Positions 6,485 to 13,194 of a DNA stretch of 16,828 nucleotides are shown in pieces (the first letter of the stretch is position 1; each line of letters begins with the position of its first letter). The notes beneath the pieces are model-generated. The model saw nothing but the letters and a program-made list of their open reading frames with translations, made no database searches and was not told the origin of the DNA. Source of the DNA: Bryobacterales bacterium (lineage in GTDB: Bacteria > Acidobacteriota > Terriglobia > Bryobacterales > Bryobacteraceae); NCBI GenBank assembly GCA_003132865.1, contig PKYZ01000451.1:1-16828 (forward strand), given 5' to 3'. The translations under genes and the position numbers were made by a program.

Positions 6485-7363
6485 ATGCGCCTGCGCCGTG
6501 TAATTCTGTCCACATTGGCAAGCCTGGTGTTGTACGGCCAGGAAGCTACGTTCCGTTCCGATACGCGCCTGGTCGTCCTGAACGTGTCGGTTTTCGACCA
6601 GGACGGGAAGATCGTCAGGGACCTTCCGAAGAGCGCCTTCACGGTTTACGAAAACGGCGAGAAGCAGATACTCACTGTCTTCCGGCAGGAGGACGTGCCC
6701 ATCTCGCTGGGGCTGATCGTCGATACTAGCGCCAGCATGACCGATAAGCGCGACCGGGTAGCCTCCGCGGCACTCTCCATGGTGAAGGCGTCCAATCCGC
6801 AGGATGAGGTGTTCATCATCAACTTCAACGAATCCGCGGTGCTGGCAAGAGAATTCACCAGCGATATCAAAGATCTCGAAAAAGCTTTGCGCAATCTCGA
6901 CCCGAAGGGCGAGACCGCCATGCGCGACGCGTTGCGGCTGGGGATCGAGCACCTCCGGCAACACGCCCACAGGGACAAGAAGGTGCTGCTGGTGGTCACC
7001 GACGGGGAAGACAACAGCAGCGTCGAGACGCAAGCGCACCTGGTTCAGGTGGCGCAACAGAACGACGTGATCATTTACGCCGTGGGCCTGCTGGGCGCCG
7101 AAGAGCCCGAGAGCGCCGCGCGCGCCAGGAAGCAGCTCAACGAGTTAACGCAGGAGACGGGCGGGCGCTCGTGGTTTCCGAACGACGTAGCGGAAATCGC
7201 GAATATCACGCCCGGGATTGCGCACGAAATCCGCAATCAATACATCCTGGCCTACACGCCCACGAATCTGGCGGCCGACGGCAGCTTCCGCAAGATACGT
7301 GTCGACGTGGATGTACCCGGCGTGCTGGTCCGCACGCGAGCCGGCTACTACGCGCCGAAGTAG
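6485..7363 (+). CDS. Secreted VWFA-related protein (acidobacterial type)
   Basis: 292 residues. Residues 1-19 are a basic start plus hydrophobic stretch ending near YGQ-E, a probable signal peptide. Residues 25-68 (TRLVVLNVSVFDQDGKIVRD..., FTVYENGEKQ) are the short beta-sandwich that usually precedes the VWA domain in this family. The VWA domain spans about 72-255 with a complete MIDAS metal site: D80-T-S82-A-S84, T144 in GETAM, and D173 in VTDGED. Residues 253-292 (YILAYTPTN, RTRAGYYAPK) are the standard C-terminal strands. The family is strongly expanded in Acidobacteria and presumed to mediate protein-protein or surface contacts; no enzymatic role is known. The gene is monocistronic and ends in a hairpin. 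Confidence 0.92.
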   Translation: MRLRRVILSTLASLVLYGQEATFRSDTRLVVLNVSVFDQDGKIVRDLPKSAFTVYENGEKQILTVFRQEDVPISLGLIVDTSASMTDKRDRVASAALSMVKASNPQDEVFIINFNESAVLAREFTSDIKDLEKALRNLDPKGETAMRDALRLGIEHLRQHAHRDKKVLLVVTDGEDNSSVETQAHLVQVAQQNDVIIYAVGLLGAEEPESAARARKQLNELTQETGGRSWFPNDVAEIANITPGIAHEIRNQYILAYTPTNLAADGSFRKIRVDVDVPGVLVRTRAGYYAPK

Positions 7364-7384
7364 GACAGGCCTCCTGGTCTGTCC
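7363..7384. terminator. Bidirectional hairpin between convergent genes
   Basis: GGACAGGCC-TCCT-GGTCTGTCC forms a 9-bp stem (one G-T pair) with a four-base loop. It lies exactly between the end of the plus-strand VWFA gene (7363) and the end of the minus-strand barrel gene (7388), so it can serve both directions. It resembles a diverged copy of the GGCAGGC...GCCTGCC repeats. Confidence 0.55.
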
Positions 7385-7387
7385 AAC

Positions 7388-7966
7388 CTACGGAAACTGG
7401 TAAAAGACCCCAGCCGACGCTCGCCCGAACCGGTTGTGCTGGGCCATGTAGCCCTTCAACTCCATCCCAAATCCGACGTGCTGCGTAACGTAATAGAGCG
7501 CACCCGCACTGGCGTTGCCGGCCAGATCGTTGTTGCTCCGGTTGACGGTCGCGGTGGTGCTGAAGCCGCTCGTATAGGTGCTCGACGACAAACGCAGGAG
7601 TCCCGCCCCCAGCCCGATGTACGGTACCCAGTCGCTCTTGTTGGGAAATCGGATTTTGAGTCCGCCGTTGACGTCCAGCAGACTCGACGTGTACAGGCCC
7701 TTGCCAGTAAGGTTCGCGCCGTAGGTGAATGCATAGCTGGTAAGCGGAGAATATGAGAAATCGATGAACGGCGCCAAGTACTTCGAAACCGGAGACGTCA
7801 AACTCGCGCCTGCCGATCCATGCGCTCCCAGGCCGAAGATACCTCCTCCCGAGACAGCGGCGATTCCCACTCCCGTATCCGTCTGCTGAGCGTGCGCGGG
7901 CTGGCTCGAAATCAACAAACCGGCGGCCACCGAAAAGAGAACCGATCCGCGCGCAGCGTAATGCAT
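7388..7966 (-). CDS. Small outer-membrane beta-barrel protein
   Basis: 192 residues. Residues 1-26 are a signal peptide (hydrophobic SVLFSVAAGLLISS then AHAQQ at the cleavage site). The mature part is a series of alternating amphipathic strands rich in Gly, Ser, Thr, Tyr and Phe (for example APFIDFSYSPLTSYAFTYG, VPYIGLGAGLLRL, VGFGMELKGYMA) and ends ASAGVFYQFP, close to the aromatic last strand expected of an outer-membrane barrel. The length suits an eight-stranded OmpA/OmpX-like barrel. Function is unknown. It lies 26 bp after bshB1 on the same strand with a GGGGGG-type ribosome site, so it may be cotranscribed as the last gene. Confidence 0.82.
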   Translation of the reverse strand: MHYAARGSVLFSVAAGLLISSQPAHAQQTDTGVGIAAVSGGGIFGLGAHGSAGASLTSPVSKYLAPFIDFSYSPLTSYAFTYGANLTGKGLYTSSLLDVNGGLKIRFPNKSDWVPYIGLGAGLLRLSSSTYTSGFSTTATVNRSNNDLAGNASAGALYYVTQHVGFGMELKGYMAQHNRFGRASAGVFYQFP

Positions 7967-7992
7967 TGGCGATTTCCCCCCTGACCGTTTGC

Positions 7993-8703
7993 CTAAATAC
8001 TGCGTACACCCATGTTGACGATGTCATCCACCTGCATGGTTTCCTTCACCAGGTAAGGCTCGCCGTACTTCACGCCGATCAGGTTGCCGTAGAACCGGGC
8101 GGCGGCGCCCAGCCGCTCGCGGATCTCCTGTTCCTGGGGAAACAAGCCGCTGCCCTCGCCCTGCGTGCCGTACTGCGACTCATAGCTCAACAAAGCCGCC
8201 ATGCGGGCTTCGAACTGGCCGCTGATATCCACCACGAACGACGGCTTCACATTGGCGTACAGCGACGCATAGATCACCTTATAAGGGCGGTGCGGCGCGG
8301 AGTATTCGTCCAGCTTTTTCAGACCCGCCAGGAAGCAGGCTTCATAGCCCAGTTCGCTGGCGCGGTAGTGGTCCGGATGGCGGCCCTCCCAATACGGCAG
8401 GATCACCACGCGCGGGCGCAGCTCGCGGATCTTCACCGCCAGCGTCATGCGCGCGCTGAGGGTGTTCTCCAGGCGCGCATCGGGGAATCGCAGGTTGCCG
8501 CGCCAGGCGAGACGCAGATGCCGGGCCGCCACTTCGGCTTCCGCCAGGCGCTGTTCCGGAGTGCCGCGCGTGCCCATGTCGCCGGCCGTAAGGTCGAGCG
8601 CTCCCGTGCGGTAACCTCTCTCCGCCATGCGGATCAGCGTGCCGCCGCAAGTCTGCTCGATATCGTCCGGATGGGCGGCTATCGCAAGAATGTCCAGGCT
8701 CAT
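7993..8703 (-). CDS. bshB1: Bacillithiol biosynthesis deacetylase BshB1 (LmbE/PIG-L fold)
   Basis: 236 residues, the usual family length. BshB1 removes the acetyl group from GlcNAc-malate to give GlcN-malate, the step before cysteine addition in bacillithiol synthesis. The LmbE-fold zinc site is visible: H11-P-D13-D14-x-E16 (D13 catalytic base; H11, D14 ligands) and H109-P-D-H112 (third ligand). Other family blocks are the GDMGTRGTPEQRLAEA stretch (about 41-56) and the C-terminal YGEPYLVKETMQVDDIV, characteristic of the BshB1 subgroup rather than LmbE in general. Bacillithiol-type thiols are known in Firmicutes, Deinococcus and, by gene content, Acidobacteria. Its ATG overlaps the stop of the glutaredoxin-like gene (ATGA), so the two are coupled. 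The partners bshA and bshC are not in the window. Confidence 0.9.
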   Translation of the reverse strand: MSLDILAIAAHPDDIEQTCGGTLIRMAERGYRTGALDLTAGDMGTRGTPEQRLAEAEVAARHLRLAWRGNLRFPDARLENTLSARMTLAVKIRELRPRVVILPYWEGRHPDHYRASELGYEACFLAGLKKLDEYSAPHRPYKVIYASLYANVKPSFVVDISGQFEARMAALLSYESQYGTQGEGSGLFPQEQEIRERLGAAARFYGNLIGVKYGEPYLVKETMQVDDIVNMGVRSI

Positions 8704-8942
8704 GCGCGCGCCGCCAGTCTCTTCAGGAATTCGTCCACGCCCACCTTATATTTGAAAGCCTTGCGGCCGTTGATCGCGATCACCGGCACCTCTTCGTTGT
8801 ACAGCGGCAGCCACTCGGGATGGCGGTCGATGTCGATCTCTTCGAAATCGAAGGCCGCGCGGGCGCGGGCCGCCGCCAGCACCTGTTTCGCCTCCTCGCA
8901 CAGGCAGCAGCTCGCGCGCGTATAGAGAGTCACTCGGGTCAT
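8700..8942 (-). CDS. Glutaredoxin-like thiol-redox protein (DUF836-like)
   Basis: 80 residues. It begins TRVTLYTRASCCLCEEAK: the first strand of a thioredoxin fold followed by an active-site C12-C-L-C15 motif at the start of helix 1. FEEIDIDRHPEW is the second strand, and EEVPVIAING carries the cis-Pro (P53) that completes a thioredoxin-fold active site. The protein is a small dithiol oxidoreductase. Its start overlaps the stop of the rhomboid gene and its stop overlaps bshB1, so it is made together with a bacillithiol enzyme. Use of bacillithiol as its reductant partner is an inference from that coupling. The same frame stays open far upstream through the antisense of other genes, but the family begins at ATG 8942. 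Confidence 0.85.
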   Translation of the reverse strand: MTRVTLYTRASCCLCEEAKQVLAAARARAAFDFEEIDIDRHPEWLPLYNEEVPVIAINGRKAFKYKVGVDEFLKRLAARA

Positions 8943-9610
8943 TCCCAGTAACGGTCCCGCCGCCGGTTGTACTGGCCGCTGGCTCCCATTACTTTCACCA
9001 GCACGATGCCCGCCACAAATCCGGCTACATGCGCGAAAAAGGCTGTGCCGCCCTCGGAAAGGTGCGTCCGTGCAATCGAGCCTAGCCCGCTGAACAACTG
9101 GATGACGAACCAATACGCCAGCATGATCGGCGCCGGAATTTCGATAGTCGTGATGAAGAACAGGATAAACACTAGCGTGAGAATCCGGGCTCGCGGAAAC
9201 TTTACCAGGTAGGCGCCCATCACGCCGGCGATCGCGCCGCTGGCCCCCACCATGGGAACCGTGGAATATGGGTTCGCAATCACCTGGCCCAGCGCCGCCG
9301 CGATTCCGCAGACCAGATAAAAAAGCAGGTATTTCCCGTGCCCCAGCAGGTCCTCGATATTGTCCCCGAAGATCCACAGGAACCACATGTTGCCCAGCAC
9401 GTGCATCCAGCCACCGTGCAAAAACATGGAGGTCAGTATGGAGCTTAGCCGGACCTGGTCCGGCACCAGCCCGTAGTATTCGATCAAGGCATTGCGGCTG
9501 TAAGGGCCCAGCGAGGCTTCGAACAGGAAGACCAGCAGGTTCACGGCGATCAGCGTAATGGTCACCACCGGCCGCGAGTAACTGGGCTGCGTATCTTTGA
9601 GAGGAAACAT
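8939..9610 (-). CDS. Rhomboid-family intramembrane serine protease
   Basis: 223 residues with about six membrane segments. Active-site features are complete: H70-x3-N74 in HVLGNMWFLWIFGDNIED, G122-A-S124-G in VGASGAIAGVMGAY (nucleophile S124), and H194 in AHVAGFVAGI, forming the Ser-His dyad within the membrane. Rhomboids cut transmembrane segments of other proteins; the substrate here is unknown. The N-terminal PLKDTQPSYSRPVVT is typical of the bacterial subgroup with a short cytoplasmic lead. The last 15 residues are basic. Its ATG directly abuts the TAA of the kinase gene (TAAATG), and its stop overlaps the next start, so it is firmly inside the operon. Confidence 0.92.
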   Translation of the reverse strand: MFPLKDTQPSYSRPVVTITLIAVNLLVFLFEASLGPYSRNALIEYYGLVPDQVRLSSILTSMFLHGGWMHVLGNMWFLWIFGDNIEDLLGHGKYLLFYLVCGIAAALGQVIANPYSTVPMVGASGAIAGVMGAYLVKFPRARILTLVFILFFITTIEIPAPIMLAYWFVIQLFSGLGSIARTHLSEGGTAFFAHVAGFVAGIVLVKVMGASGQYNRRRDRYWE

Positions 9611-10576
9611 TTAGATGGTAGGGGCCGCGCGTCCAATGCGGGCCTGCATATCGGGATGCGCCCGGCGCGGCGCCCGTTCGATCAGCGCGCGGACCTCTTC
9701 CACGCCGCAAATTCCGCCGCGCGCGCCCAGGGCCGTGCAGTTGAGCGCCGCCATGGCGTTCGAGAAATCCAGTGCGTCCGCCAGAGTCATGCCTTGCAAA
9801 ACAGAATAGCAGAAGGCGCCGTGGAACACGTCTCCGGCGCCGGTAGTATCCACGCAATTCACCACAAATGCCGGCGAATACAGGAAGCGGCCGTTCTCCA
9901 GAGCCAGTGCCCCGTGCGCGCCCAGAGTCATGGCCGCGACCCGCATGCCGTACTCCCGCTGGATCAGTTCCAGCGCGCGCAGAGGATCGCGCTCGTTGGT
10001 CCACTGCGTCGGGAAATCGGAGCTGGCGATGAGGTAATCCACGTGAGGCAGGACCCGATCGAATCCGTGATAAATCGTGTCGACATCCACCGTCACCGGG
10101 ATGCCTGCGCCATGCGCGATGCGCGCCGCGTGCGCCACCGCGGGGGTATCGTGCCCGTCGATATGCAGCAGTCGCGCGCACAGGATCTGGTCCGGGGTAA
10201 TCTCGGCGGGATCGATGCGCAGGCACTCGGGCCGCGACCATAGCACGGTGCGCTCGCCGGTGCCGCGATCGATGATGATGTAGGCCGACTGATTGGGGCA
10301 GCCCGCGCGGCTCTGCACGTGATCCACATTGATGCCCGCCGCGCGCAGGCTGGCCAATTGGATGCGCCCACGCTCGTCGTCGCCGATGGTCCCGATGTAT
10401 TTCGTGCGCAAGCCCAGCCGCGCGCACGCCGCCATGGCGCTGGCCACCTGCCCGCCGGGACTGACAATCTCCTCCTCAAACGGAACCTTGCCGGCATAGG
10501 CGGGAAAACGGGGAACCACCAGCAGCGTGTCGGTGGCGTTCAGTCCTACGCCGGCCACGTCGAATGGGGGGGGCAC
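9611..10576 (-). CDS. PfkB-family carbohydrate (ribokinase-like) kinase
   Basis: 321 residues, standard family length. PfkB kinases phosphorylate sugars or nucleosides from ATP. Seen here: the N-terminal FDVAGVGLNATDTL strand; S39-P-G-G in the substrate-binding loop ahead of QVASAMAACARLG; and D243-T-T-G-A-G-D249-V-F-H-G-A-F, the PfkB signature with D249 as catalytic base and GAGD as anion hole. The substrate cannot be read from sequence; ribose, fructose or nucleoside kinases are all possible. Translation appears to start at GTG 10576, followed at once by a run of eight C (codons CCC CCC CCA). A TACAAT -10 box lies six bases before the GTG and there is no Shine-Dalgarno sequence, so a leaderless mRNA is likely. 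It is the first gene of the operon. Confidence 0.9.
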   Translation of the reverse strand: MPPPFDVAGVGLNATDTLLVVPRFPAYAGKVPFEEEIVSPGGQVASAMAACARLGLRTKYIGTIGDDERGRIQLASLRAAGINVDHVQSRAGCPNQSAYIIIDRGTGERTVLWSRPECLRIDPAEITPDQILCARLLHIDGHDTPAVAHAARIAHGAGIPVTVDVDTIYHGFDRVLPHVDYLIASSDFPTQWTNERDPLRALELIQREYGMRVAAMTLGAHGALALENGRFLYSPAFVVNCVDTTGAGDVFHGAFCYSVLQGMTLADALDFSNAMAALNCTALGARGGICGVEEVRALIERAPRRAHPDMQARIGRAAPTI

Positions 10577-10582
10577 GGAACT

Positions 10583-10588
10583 ATTGTA
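10583..10588 (-). promoter_or_regulatory. -10 box (TACAAT) giving a leaderless pfkB-operon transcript
   Basis: TACAAT is read on the minus strand six bases before GTG 10576; initiation about seven bases downstream would start the mRNA at the start codon. A TTCTGA 15 bases upstream is a weak -35 candidate and lies inside the GTCAG repeats. Confidence 0.45.
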
Positions 10589-10595
10589 GATGGAA

Positions 10596-10624
10596 GTCAG
10601 GGGTCAGAAGAGGTCAGGAGTCAG
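10596..10624. repeat. Four GTCAG repeats, spacing 7-10-7
   Basis: GTCAG begins at 10596, 10603, 10613 and 10620 (CTGAC on the minus strand). The array lies just upstream of the pfkB promoter and exactly where similarity to the YafQ-like toxin stops. It may be a dispersed repeat inserted there or a binding array for a regulator. Confidence 0.55.
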
Positions 10625-10781
10625 AATCGCGGAATTGGGATCGCGGCACCTTCCGGCCAGGGTCATCGCCTTTTGCGAGCTTGGCGACGATCTCGAAAAG
10701 CTCACCGGTGTGATGCCGCCCCGATAAAGCGACCTTCTTCAGGTCTATCTTGAATTGCGCCGTCTGGACGATTTGGCGCAC
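10614..10781 (-). pseudogene. Truncated YafQ/RelE-type mRNA interferase toxin
   Basis: From GTG 10781 the frame gives 55 residues, starting RQIVQTAQFKIDLKKV and continuing through helices to KLAKGDDPGRKVPRSQFRD, then two residues from repeat sequence and a stop. This matches the first 55-60 residues of YafQ-type toxins (about 90 residues), which begin with T-x-Q-F-K-x-D-x-K and reach R-D-H at this point. The C-terminal half, including the catalytic His/Phe segment, is missing, so the protein should be inactive as a ribosome-dependent RNase. The break coincides with the GTCAG repeats. It overlaps the antitoxin frame by 37 bp. Confidence 0.6.
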
Positions 10782-10879
10782 GCGCCCTCCCAGAGGCGGG
10801 CAAGCTCAGTCAGAGAGGTTACCTCGACTTCGCCGCGGTCGGCCGCTTCCATGGCGGCTATGGTCATCGCATTTACCAC
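10745..10879 (-). CDS. Short antitoxin-like protein beside the truncated toxin
   Basis: 44 codons from GTG 10879 (or 40 from ATG 10867). The core AMTIAAMEAADRGEVEV then TSLTELARLWEGA resembles short antitoxins paired with RelE/YafQ toxins, which often carry a xAxxAxxRGEVxxVxSLxEL block. It ends in a basic stretch at TAG 10745 and overlaps the toxin start. The N-terminal DNA-binding part normally present in a full antitoxin is not seen, so this may be a remnant too. Its location directly upstream of the toxin fragment supports the pairing. Confidence 0.45.
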   Translation of the reverse strand: MVNAMTIAAMEAADRGEVEVTSLTELARLWEGACAKSSRRRNSR

Positions 10880-11056
10880 GTAGCTTCATGATAGCCGCAT
10901 TCAGCGCGGGCGGCAAGCAGCGGCCTGTCGCCGCCATCTAGCAAGACAGAATATGCCGCCGCGCCAGGCGCCGGGGTTGTGATGGCTGCGCCCCACGCTG
11001 CGCCGCGGCTTATGAATGGATTTGGGTGTTTATCTACCTAAACGCATAGGTTCCAA
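10880..11056. other. Non-coding remainder of the kinase/methyltransferase gap
   Basis: No supported gene. The only structure noted is a small inverted repeat ACCTA-AACGCA-TAGGT at 11036-11051, just before the antitoxin-like fragment. Confidence 0.4.
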
Positions 11057-11197
11057 ATGCAAGAGGACGTCCGCACACATGTTTTCCATCGCATCGTGCA
11101 GGACATCAAGGCACGTAATGCCGGCACCGATCCGGACGAGTTGCAGGCCCCGATCGACGATACGGTGCGGGAGGTTCGCGCGGAACGGGCGAGCTTC
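11057..11197 (+). pseudogene. Antitoxin-like N-terminal fragment (VapB-type), no stop of its own
   Basis: ATG 11057 opens about 45 residues that look like a real helical protein: THVFHRIVQDIKARN, AGTDPDELQ, then DDTVREVRAERA. This pattern (xxIVxxIRxRNxxxDPDExxxxVxxxVxEVRxER) recalls small antitoxins that accompany PIN-domain toxins. After about 11195 the frame turns into Arg/Gly/Pro-rich repeat sequence and runs on through the antisense of the methyltransferase gene, so the natural end and the toxin are missing. The strand is opposite to the other toxin-antitoxin remnant. Confidence 0.35.
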
Positions 11198-11236
11198 GGT
11201 CGCCGGAGAGCGGGTCCTGGAGGTCTGCCCCACACC

Positions 11237-11803
11237 TTAATTCTTAGCCCCGATCTCGTAGACGTAGATGTAGTGCAACACCCCGCCGGCCGTAATCGGC
11301 ACGATCCCGGACGGCGTCCAACCCTTGATCTCGTAGTCGTTCGACACGACGCGCGCCCCGGGCTTCAGATACTTCTCCAGATTCGGGCGCAGGCGCTCGT
11401 TGGAACTGGTCAGCAGGTAGAGGGTCACCACGTCGGCCGGGCTGAGGTCCACCTTCAGCATATTCTCGTGAATCAGCTTGACGCGATCCTCCAGGCCCAG
11501 CGACTTGATCCGCGCTTGCGTGGATTTGCAGAGGTCCGCACGGAGTTCCACGCCCACCGCGCGCGCCTGGAATTTCTGGGCCGCCGCAATAATGATGCGC
11601 CCGTCGCCGCTGCCCAGGTCGTAAACCATCTCGCCCGGCTTCACCCGCGCGGCGCTGAGCATCCTGTCCACCACCTCCTGCGGACTAGGGATGTATGGCG
11701 CCAGGCTGTCCTTGCTGAACTGTTGGGAATAGGAAGGCGCCCAGGCTCCCAAGGCCAGAAGCGCCGCCGTCGAGACCGTCGTAGAAAACGAATGAACCCG
11801 CAT
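11237..11803 (-). CDS. Exported SAM-dependent methyltransferase (class I fold)
   Basis: 188 residues. Residues 1-27 look like a signal peptide (STAALLALGAWAPSYSQ), so the enzyme probably acts outside the cytoplasm or is membrane-held, unusual for an enzyme using S-adenosylmethionine. The mature part starts with the APYIPSPQEVVDRML block, common in this family, then motif I VYDLGSGDGRIII (60-72), the acidic end of strand 2 VGVEL (83-87, E86), and a later strand DVVTLYLL (124-131) followed by LRPNLEKYLKPGARVVSND. These are the expected SAM-binding elements. The substrate is unknown. It follows the VWA-like gene by 3 bp, so the two are cotranscribed. Confidence 0.85.
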   Translation of the reverse strand: MRVHSFSTTVSTAALLALGAWAPSYSQQFSKDSLAPYIPSPQEVVDRMLSAARVKPGEMVYDLGSGDGRIIIAAAQKFQARAVGVELRADLCKSTQARIKSLGLEDRVKLIHENMLKVDLSPADVVTLYLLTSSNERLRPNLEKYLKPGARVVSNDYEIKGWTPSGIVPITAGGVLHYIYVYEIGAKN

Positions 11804-11806
11804 GGG

Positions 11807-13051
11807 CTATTGGGAAGCGCCGTTCGCCGCGCGCTTACCCAATCTTGATTTTACTATACGGGACATGATATCGCCCCATGCATTCCACAAATCGCGCGGC
11901 CGGGTGATGGTGTACTCGACTCCCTTGAGGTATTTCACCGCATTTCCGATGGCGTCGCGCCACGGAACGGATTGCGGGTCGAGGTTGTAGTTCATGTAGA
12001 AGAGCGGGTATTCCACGTCCGCGACTTTCTTGAGCGACTCCTGCGGCACGCCGTTGTCCAGCAGCACTTTCGGTCCGGCGAAGATCACGGCGTCCGGATG
12101 GCCGCGCGCATTCAGTTCCTCGGTAAACAGGCTGGTCAGAAACTCCGTTTCCCCGCGCTTCTGGCTCAGCCGCTTCACATCCACCGTCCCCAGATTCAGC
12201 GAGTGCAAAGCCTCGCCCAATGCCGGGAAATCGATCCGCGCCGAATCCTCCTGCCGGTAGACGACCCGCCGCTCCTGGAGATTGAAGGCTACTATCGAGA
12301 ACTTCCCGATGCGCGGCTCGCGCGCGATGCCACGCAAAATCGAGATCAGGGCATTCATGTCCAGCGGATGCAAAGCCGCTGCCGCCGAGTCCTGAGGAGC
12401 GAAGTTCACAATCACCTTCACATTGAGCGGAGCGCCAGCCGTCTCCCGCGGCACGGGCGGCTCGTCTTTGAAAGGCTCATTATCGGCGCTCAGTACGGTA
12501 TTCGGCCGGACGTCCAAGGTCACCGGCTTGTCCTTGAGCGGCACGCTGGCATCGATATCCCAGAAAGCCGAGCACACCCGCTCGGCGCGGTCCCGCATCA
12601 GCCAGTCCACGTGATACTTGCCTTCTCCCACGTCGAAGCTGCCCTGCAAATAAGCGTCGCCATGCGCGTTCTCTTCGATCTCCGGCACATGCACCCGTTG
12701 CGACATGTAAACCGGCTCGTCCTTATGCTCATCGGGAGTAATCCTGAAGATCATGGTGAGGAGATTCTGCGATCCAGCCAGTTCCTTCAATGGTACGCTC
12801 ACTTCGTAACCGGAATGGAACTTAAGGTCGAAGCCGAGGATGGGCTTGACCTGCGTGGATGTACACGGAAGGTCCTTGCGGGTCTCCTGCGATTCCAAAA
12901 TGGCCGCGTCGGTGTTAAAGAGGTGCGCCTCGCCACCCGGTCCGGAGCCGGGCAGAATAGTCTGCCCGCGCCCGGCGCCGGCCAACAGCAGCAGACAGAG
13001 CGCTGTGCGCAAACACGGAATCGGAAGAGCCTTTAACGAGCGCGATGACAT
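11807..13051 (-). CDS. Large exported VWA-like protein lacking a metal site
   Basis: 414 residues from ATG 13051; an ATG seven codons upstream (13072) is equally in frame. Residues 1-29 form a signal peptide (TALCLLLLAGAGRGQ). About 70-180 is beta-rich with paired strands (VSVPLKELAG, LLTMIFRITP, YHVDWLMRD). About 205-390 resembles a VWA/Rossmann domain: strand VKVIVNFAP, helix, strand FSIVAFNLQERRVVYRQED, helix, then PDAVIFAGPKV, LFYMNYNL and a final helix WNAWGDIMSRIVK. The DxSxS metal motif of true VWA domains is absent, so this would be a degenerate member. The family occurs in Acidobacteria with no assigned role. Encoded 3 bp upstream of the exported methyltransferase, it may act with it. 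Confidence 0.75.
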   Translation of the reverse strand: MSSRSLKALPIPCLRTALCLLLLAGAGRGQTILPGSGPGGEAHLFNTDAAILESQETRKDLPCTSTQVKPILGFDLKFHSGYEVSVPLKELAGSQNLLTMIFRITPDEHKDEPVYMSQRVHVPEIEENAHGDAYLQGSFDVGEGKYHVDWLMRDRAERVCSAFWDIDASVPLKDKPVTLDVRPNTVLSADNEPFKDEPPVPRETAGAPLNVKVIVNFAPQDSAAAALHPLDMNALISILRGIAREPRIGKFSIVAFNLQERRVVYRQEDSARIDFPALGEALHSLNLGTVDVKRLSQKRGETEFLTSLFTEELNARGHPDAVIFAGPKVLLDNGVPQESLKKVADVEYPLFYMNYNLDPQSVPWRDAIGNAVKYLKGVEYTITRPRDLWNAWGDIMSRIVKSRLGKRAANGASQ

Positions 13052-13115
13052 GGCCGGAACCCTGACGCCCATTCCAGTTTATCCCCAAAGGCGCTCACCC
13101 GGCGCCGATGTTCGT

Positions 13116-13143
13116 ATTATGGCGCATATTTCCAAAAGCGCAA
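13116..13143 (-). promoter_or_regulatory. Sigma-70-type promoter for the VWA-like/methyltransferase pair
   Basis: Read on the minus strand: TTGCGC (13138-13143), 16-bp spacer, CATAAT (13116-13121). The predicted start near 13109 leaves a leader of about 58 bases. The spacer is AT-rich for this genome. Confidence 0.45.
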
Positions 13144-13194
13144 CGTTAATTCGAAAGCGTTCGCAATCCAAGTACTGTAACGAAGGCAACCTTC

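Noticed and set aside
7206..8027. 273-codon minus-strand frame overlapping the barrel gene
   Set aside because: Overlaps the end of the VWFA gene and the barrel gene in another frame; Arg/Gly-rich, without motifs, while the 7388-7966 frame has a signal peptide and barrel strands.
7966..8925. 319-codon plus-strand open frame opposite bshB1 and the glutaredoxin-like gene
   Set aside because: Shadow of two well-supported minus-strand genes; no recognisable domain.
8943..10427. Long minus-strand open frame running into the glutaredoxin-like gene
   Set aside because: It is the antisense-phase shadow of the rhomboid and kinase genes, rich in Arg/Gly/Ala/His. Only its last 80 residues (8700-8942) are a real protein with family motifs.
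11198..11848. Continuation of the antitoxin-like frame through the methyltransferase gene
   Set aside because: Protein character is lost at about 11195; beyond it the frame is antisense to a gene with clear SAM-binding motifs.
11972..13036. 354-codon plus-strand open frame opposite the VWA-like gene
   Set aside because: Composition is Arg/His/Leu-heavy, as expected of GC-rich antisense frames; there is no motif, and the minus strand carries a signal peptide and folded-domain pattern.
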